Assembly: GCA_002359185.1 (NCBI GenBank)
Contig: DEML01000053.1
Location: 1 to 8,769 of the forward strand
Direction of reading: 5' to 3'
Length of the DNA: 8,769 nt
Source: Planctomycetaceae bacterium UBA2671
GTDB taxonomy: Bacteria > Planctomycetota > Planctomycetia > Planctomycetales > Planctomycetaceae
In this document: positions 6,600-8,769 of the stretch, piece by piece
Numbering within the stretch: position 1 is the first letter of the stretch
How the letters are laid out: the number at the start of each line of letters is the position of its first letter
Notes under the pieces: generated by a model
Database searches by the model: none
What the model was told of the DNA's origin: nothing
The model's input: the letters and a program-made list of their open reading frames with translations, nothing else
Made by a program: the position numbers and the translations under genes

Positions 6600-7199
6600 G
6601 CTTCATCTCTTAGAACATTTTTCAATGCGATGGGCCTTCGCATGGACACTTTGAACCTGAAAACACTCTGTCTGCTCAGGCAAAACGCACATTGGAAAAC
6701 AGGATATTATTGAACTGGAATAATCAGGCAAACATCTTAACCCGAAGCTTCAGCGAGGGGCCAACGCACTCCAATCAGGACACTACGAACTTCGATAAAC
6801 CTCTTGATCCGATGACATCGCACTTCAGGAAATCGCAGCAGTGACTCAATCGATCTTTCAGTGAGTAAGCAAAATTGCTCACACGTGGTATTCCTCACAC
6901 GACCATCAGATTGAATGTTAGCGATTCCCGTCAATTCTGTAAAACATCTGTTCTCGCTGTCAGAACTACAATCAGAGCAGATCAGAGAGATTCCAACACG
7001 GGGACAAGGATTGCTCCAGACTTCCTAGATTGACTATCCGTTAAAATGAATTCGATCGGAATAGATTCACTGATCCCTGCGATCCTGATAGCCGATGAAA
7101 TCGTTAGGGCAGATTCTCTGTCCACATTACTCGATTGCGCGGTTGCTGATGACCGTTCGAACAACTTTACATTGTTCTCATTGAATCTTGACTGGTATA
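6600..7199. other. 600-base region between divergent tssK and outer-membrane-protein genes
   Basis: I see no convincing gene. Open frames here (6737-6934 and 6982-7164 on minus, 7046-7351 on plus) lack Shine-Dalgarno sites and recognisable motifs. The two minus-strand ones start at TTG, and the plus-strand one runs out of frame into the next gene. The region must hold the start of the tssK operon and that of the barrel-protein gene. It also contains a repeat-like segment (6741-6768) and three GATC sites within 31 bases (7054-7084). Confidence 0.6.
6741..6768. repeat. Candidate planctomycete intergenic repeat fragment
   Basis: The segment reads CCCGAAGCTTCAGCGAGGGG then CCAACGCA and contains the 8-base palindrome GAAGCTTC (6744-6751). 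From memory, the CCCGAAGC-TCAGCGAGG pattern recurs between genes in planctomycete genomes; I cannot verify this here. It also forms the C-terminal end of an open frame on the minus strand (6737-6934), which argues that the frame is fortuitous. Confidence 0.35.
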
Positions 7200-7201
7200 A
7201 T
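7173..7201 (+). promoter_or_regulatory. Sigma-70-like promoter candidate overlapping a start codon
   Basis: TTGTTC (7173-7178), a 17-base spacer and a perfect TATAAT (7196-7201) resemble a housekeeping promoter. However, the -10 hexamer overlaps the ATG at 7200-7202, and transcription would begin near 7208, after that ATG. It is either coincidental or drives a shorter product. Confidence 0.25.
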
Positions 7202-8699
7202 GTCCCAAGGCAGACGTCCCATCAATTGGCGCCGATGGAACCTGTGGGGATGCTACGTCTGCATCCTGCTCATCGCCTCCACGACGATGGCAAATGGGCT
7301 TCAAGCAAAAGAGAAAAAGGGAACACGTCGACTTTTCGACTTGAAAAGTGACGCCTCAGCTCAGACTCAGGAATCCTTCAAGCCGATCCCACTACCGCTC
7401 CCGGCTCCCTCAGAAGAAGAAGCTGCGAATCAGACACCAGTCGAAAATGCGGGTCATTCGGAAATCTCAGCTGAAGAAACCCCGCTGCGAGGGCCACTCC
7501 TCGTCGGAGGTATTCCACCAAAATGGACGATTGTTGAACAGAAGCCGCAGCCGGAAGAGTTGCGAATCAGCCAGCGACCGCCCGAAACGGGATTTTTTCC
7601 GGAATCTGAATTTGCCCCGCCACCACTTCTCGAAGGCCCCGGGGGAGAATTGATTTATCCAGACAACTTCCCAGGCGATCCTAATATGGCAGTTCCGATG
7701 TTTCAATCGGTCATCGGCGGTGAGGATTTCTCGGGATTCCCCGTCTATCCTGAACCTGCCTATCCGGAAGACGTCTTTGTCGAGCAGATCTCCTGCGAAA
7801 AAATCCGTCCCTGCTGCGATCCCTGTTCACCCTGGTTCAAGATTTTTCAGCCCTTCTGTTCCGAACCGCAACCGGAAGGGGGCATTGGCGAAGAACGAGT
7901 GATGTTTGCTACGTTTCTGATTGAAACTCCTGTCCCGCAAAATTACACCGGCTTCCGTTTCGACTTCGCTTCCGGACTCGAAACCCCCGATCGCTCGGAA
8001 CTGTTCTGGGCGAAAAAGGGCGTCGGTCCACCACTCAATGAGAATAACGTCAACTATCAGGATGTGACGCTCGCACTCGCATCAGGCGGCAAATACTTTT
8101 CGACGACCACCAAAGTCCCGATTCGCTTCATCAATCCCGACATCAACGACAGCACCGTCGGACTGGGCGACCTCAGTATCGCCACACGATTATTGATCAT
8201 CGATGGCGACCACTGGAAACTGACCCAATACTTCAACACGATTCTACCAACCGGCTCCAAAGCCCGCGGGCTGGGAACCGGGCACACCTCGCTGGAGCCG
8301 GGATTCCTGGCTCAACTGAAGTGGACCGACAAGACTTATTTCTTCGGCGACCTCCGCTATCAGTTCCCTATTGGAGGCGACACAATTCACTCCGGTCAAC
8401 GATTAATGTACGGCCTGGGCATGAGTACCGTTCAGTACCAGACGGATATCTTCGCAGTTATGCCCACCTTCGAACTGATCGGCTGGAGTGCCCTCGATGG
8501 TGCCAAAACACTCCCGAATGGCGTCGTGATCGACGTCGATTCCGAAACCGCAGCCGTCCTCTCAACAGGAGTCCGCTTCGTCCTCGGCCCAGCTGGCGAC
8601 CTCGGCCTCTTCGAAGCCGGCATCAACTCAGCCGTCTCCCTCAACGACCGAGCACTCTATCAGACACTCACAACCATCGATTTCCGGTTTGTATATTGA
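7200..8699 (+). CDS. Exported proline-rich protein with outer-membrane beta-barrel-like C-terminal domain
   Basis: The protein has 499 residues from the ATG at 7200. A TTG at 7188 would add four residues but does not improve the signal peptide. Residues 1-36 form a long signal peptide: basic region with RR and WRRW, hydrophobic core CYVCILLIA, likely cleavage after GLQA before KEKKG. Residues about 60-195 are rich in Pro, Glu and Gly and probably unstructured. A Cys cluster follows (C199, C205, C206, C209, C220, within CEKIRPCCDPCSPWF). From about 230 the sequence alternates like beta strands, with GLGDLSIATRLL (about 321-332), FNTILPTGS (about 345-353) and GHTSLEPGF (about 361-369). This pattern resembles the MetA/phenol-degradation-like barrel family. 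The C terminus IDFRFVY ends in an aromatic residue, as in outer-membrane proteins. The cargo or role is unknown. It is divergent from tssK by 600 bases. No Shine-Dalgarno site is visible. Confidence 0.8.
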   Translation: MSQGRRPINWRRWNLWGCYVCILLIASTTMANGLQAKEKKGTRRLFDLKSDASAQTQESFKPIPLPLPAPSEEEAANQTPVENAGHSEISAEETPLRGPLLVGGIPPKWTIVEQKPQPEELRISQRPPETGFFPESEFAPPPLLEGPGGELIYPDNFPGDPNMAVPMFQSVIGGEDFSGFPVYPEPAYPEDVFVEQISCEKIRPCCDPCSPWFKIFQPFCSEPQPEGGIGEERVMFATFLIETPVPQNYTGFRFDFASGLETPDRSELFWAKKGVGPPLNENNVNYQDVTLALASGGKYFSTTTKVPIRFINPDINDSTVGLGDLSIATRLLIIDGDHWKLTQYFNTILPTGSKARGLGTGHTSLEPGFLAQLKWTDKTYFFGDLRYQFPIGGDTIHSGQRLMYGLGMSTVQYQTDIFAVMPTFELIGWSALDGAKTLPNGVVIDVDSETAAVLSTGVRFVLGPAGDLGLFEAGINSAVSLNDRALYQTLTTIDFRFVY

Positions 8700-8733
8700 T
8701 CTATAAATTCAAGCCGTAACCCTCAACCGGTGC

Positions 8734-8764
8734 CATACTTGCATCGCGAAGCAGGGCAAGCATG
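8734..8764. repeat. Inverted repeat after the barrel-protein gene
   Basis: CATACTTGC (8734-8742) and GCAAGCATG (8756-8764) are complementary at 8 of 9 positions around a 13-base loop that contains the palindrome TCGCGA (8744-8749). It starts 35 bases after the stop. It may act as a transcript-end hairpin, but there is no T run in view, or it may be a short interspersed repeat cut by the window edge. From memory similar CATGCTTGC/GCAAGCATG elements occur in planctomycetes; this is unverified. Confidence 0.45.
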
Positions 8765-8769
8765 ATTCG

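Noticed and set aside
6737..6934. A 65-codon open frame on the minus strand
   Set aside because: It starts at TTG without a Shine-Dalgarno site, has no motif, and its C-terminal end is formed by the repeat-like segment at 6741-6768.
7054..7084. Three GATC sites within 31 bases as a replication or methylation control element
   Set aside because: The number is small, there is no DnaA-box array or AT-rich unwinding region, and chance clustering is likely.
6982..7164. A 60-codon open frame on the minus strand
   Set aside because: It starts at TTG, has low-complexity Ser/Ile content, no motif and no neighbour to suggest an operon.
7046..7351. A 101-codon open frame on the plus strand
   Set aside because: It has no ribosome-binding site and runs out of frame through the signal-peptide region of the better supported gene at 7200-8699.

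Overview
The window most likely comes from a planctomycete (Planctomycetia, perhaps near Gimesia or Rubinisphaera). This is inferred, not proven. The pointers are moderate GC, mostly weak or absent Shine-Dalgarno sites, a thioredoxin-fold protein with a long helical N-terminal extension, a proline-rich outer-membrane protein with a Cys cluster, and several short GC-rich repeats between genes. No rRNA, tRNA, CRISPR array, transposase or integrase was seen.

Layout: (1) 104-1378 (+) encodes a GAF domain plus an RsbU/SpoIIE-type PP2C phosphatase. (2) 1455-2528 (-) encodes an exported TlpA/ResA-like thioredoxin-fold protein, and its start is better placed at the ATG at 2528 than at the TTG at 2531. 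(3) 2529-2869 is a 341-base intergenic region carrying repeats and hairpins. (4) 6599-2870 (-) is a compact type VI secretion cluster, tssK-tssL-tssM, with a 4-base overlap and then a 14-base gap. (5) 6600-7199 is a 600-base region between divergent genes with no convincing gene. (6) 7200-8699 (+) encodes an exported protein with a proline-rich N-terminal half and an outer-membrane beta-barrel-like C-terminal half. (7) The last 70 bases hold an inverted repeat that reaches almost to the window edge.

The cluster would supply the baseplate-to-membrane link: TssK is the baseplate adaptor, and TssL and TssM are the inner-membrane anchor. The most unusual gene is tssM. It encodes only 545 residues and ends just after the third membrane segment, so the large periplasmic domain of classical TssM is absent. 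All three places where TssM proteins normally carry GTPase-like motifs (P-loop, DTAG, TKxD) are degenerate. There is no tssJ, tssB/C, hcp, vgrG or clpV in the window. The reading offered here is a reduced, possibly nucleotide-independent TssL-TssM anchor in a lineage with an unusual cell envelope. The phosphatase, the thioredoxin-like gene and the barrel gene have no demonstrable link to the secretion cluster beyond proximity.
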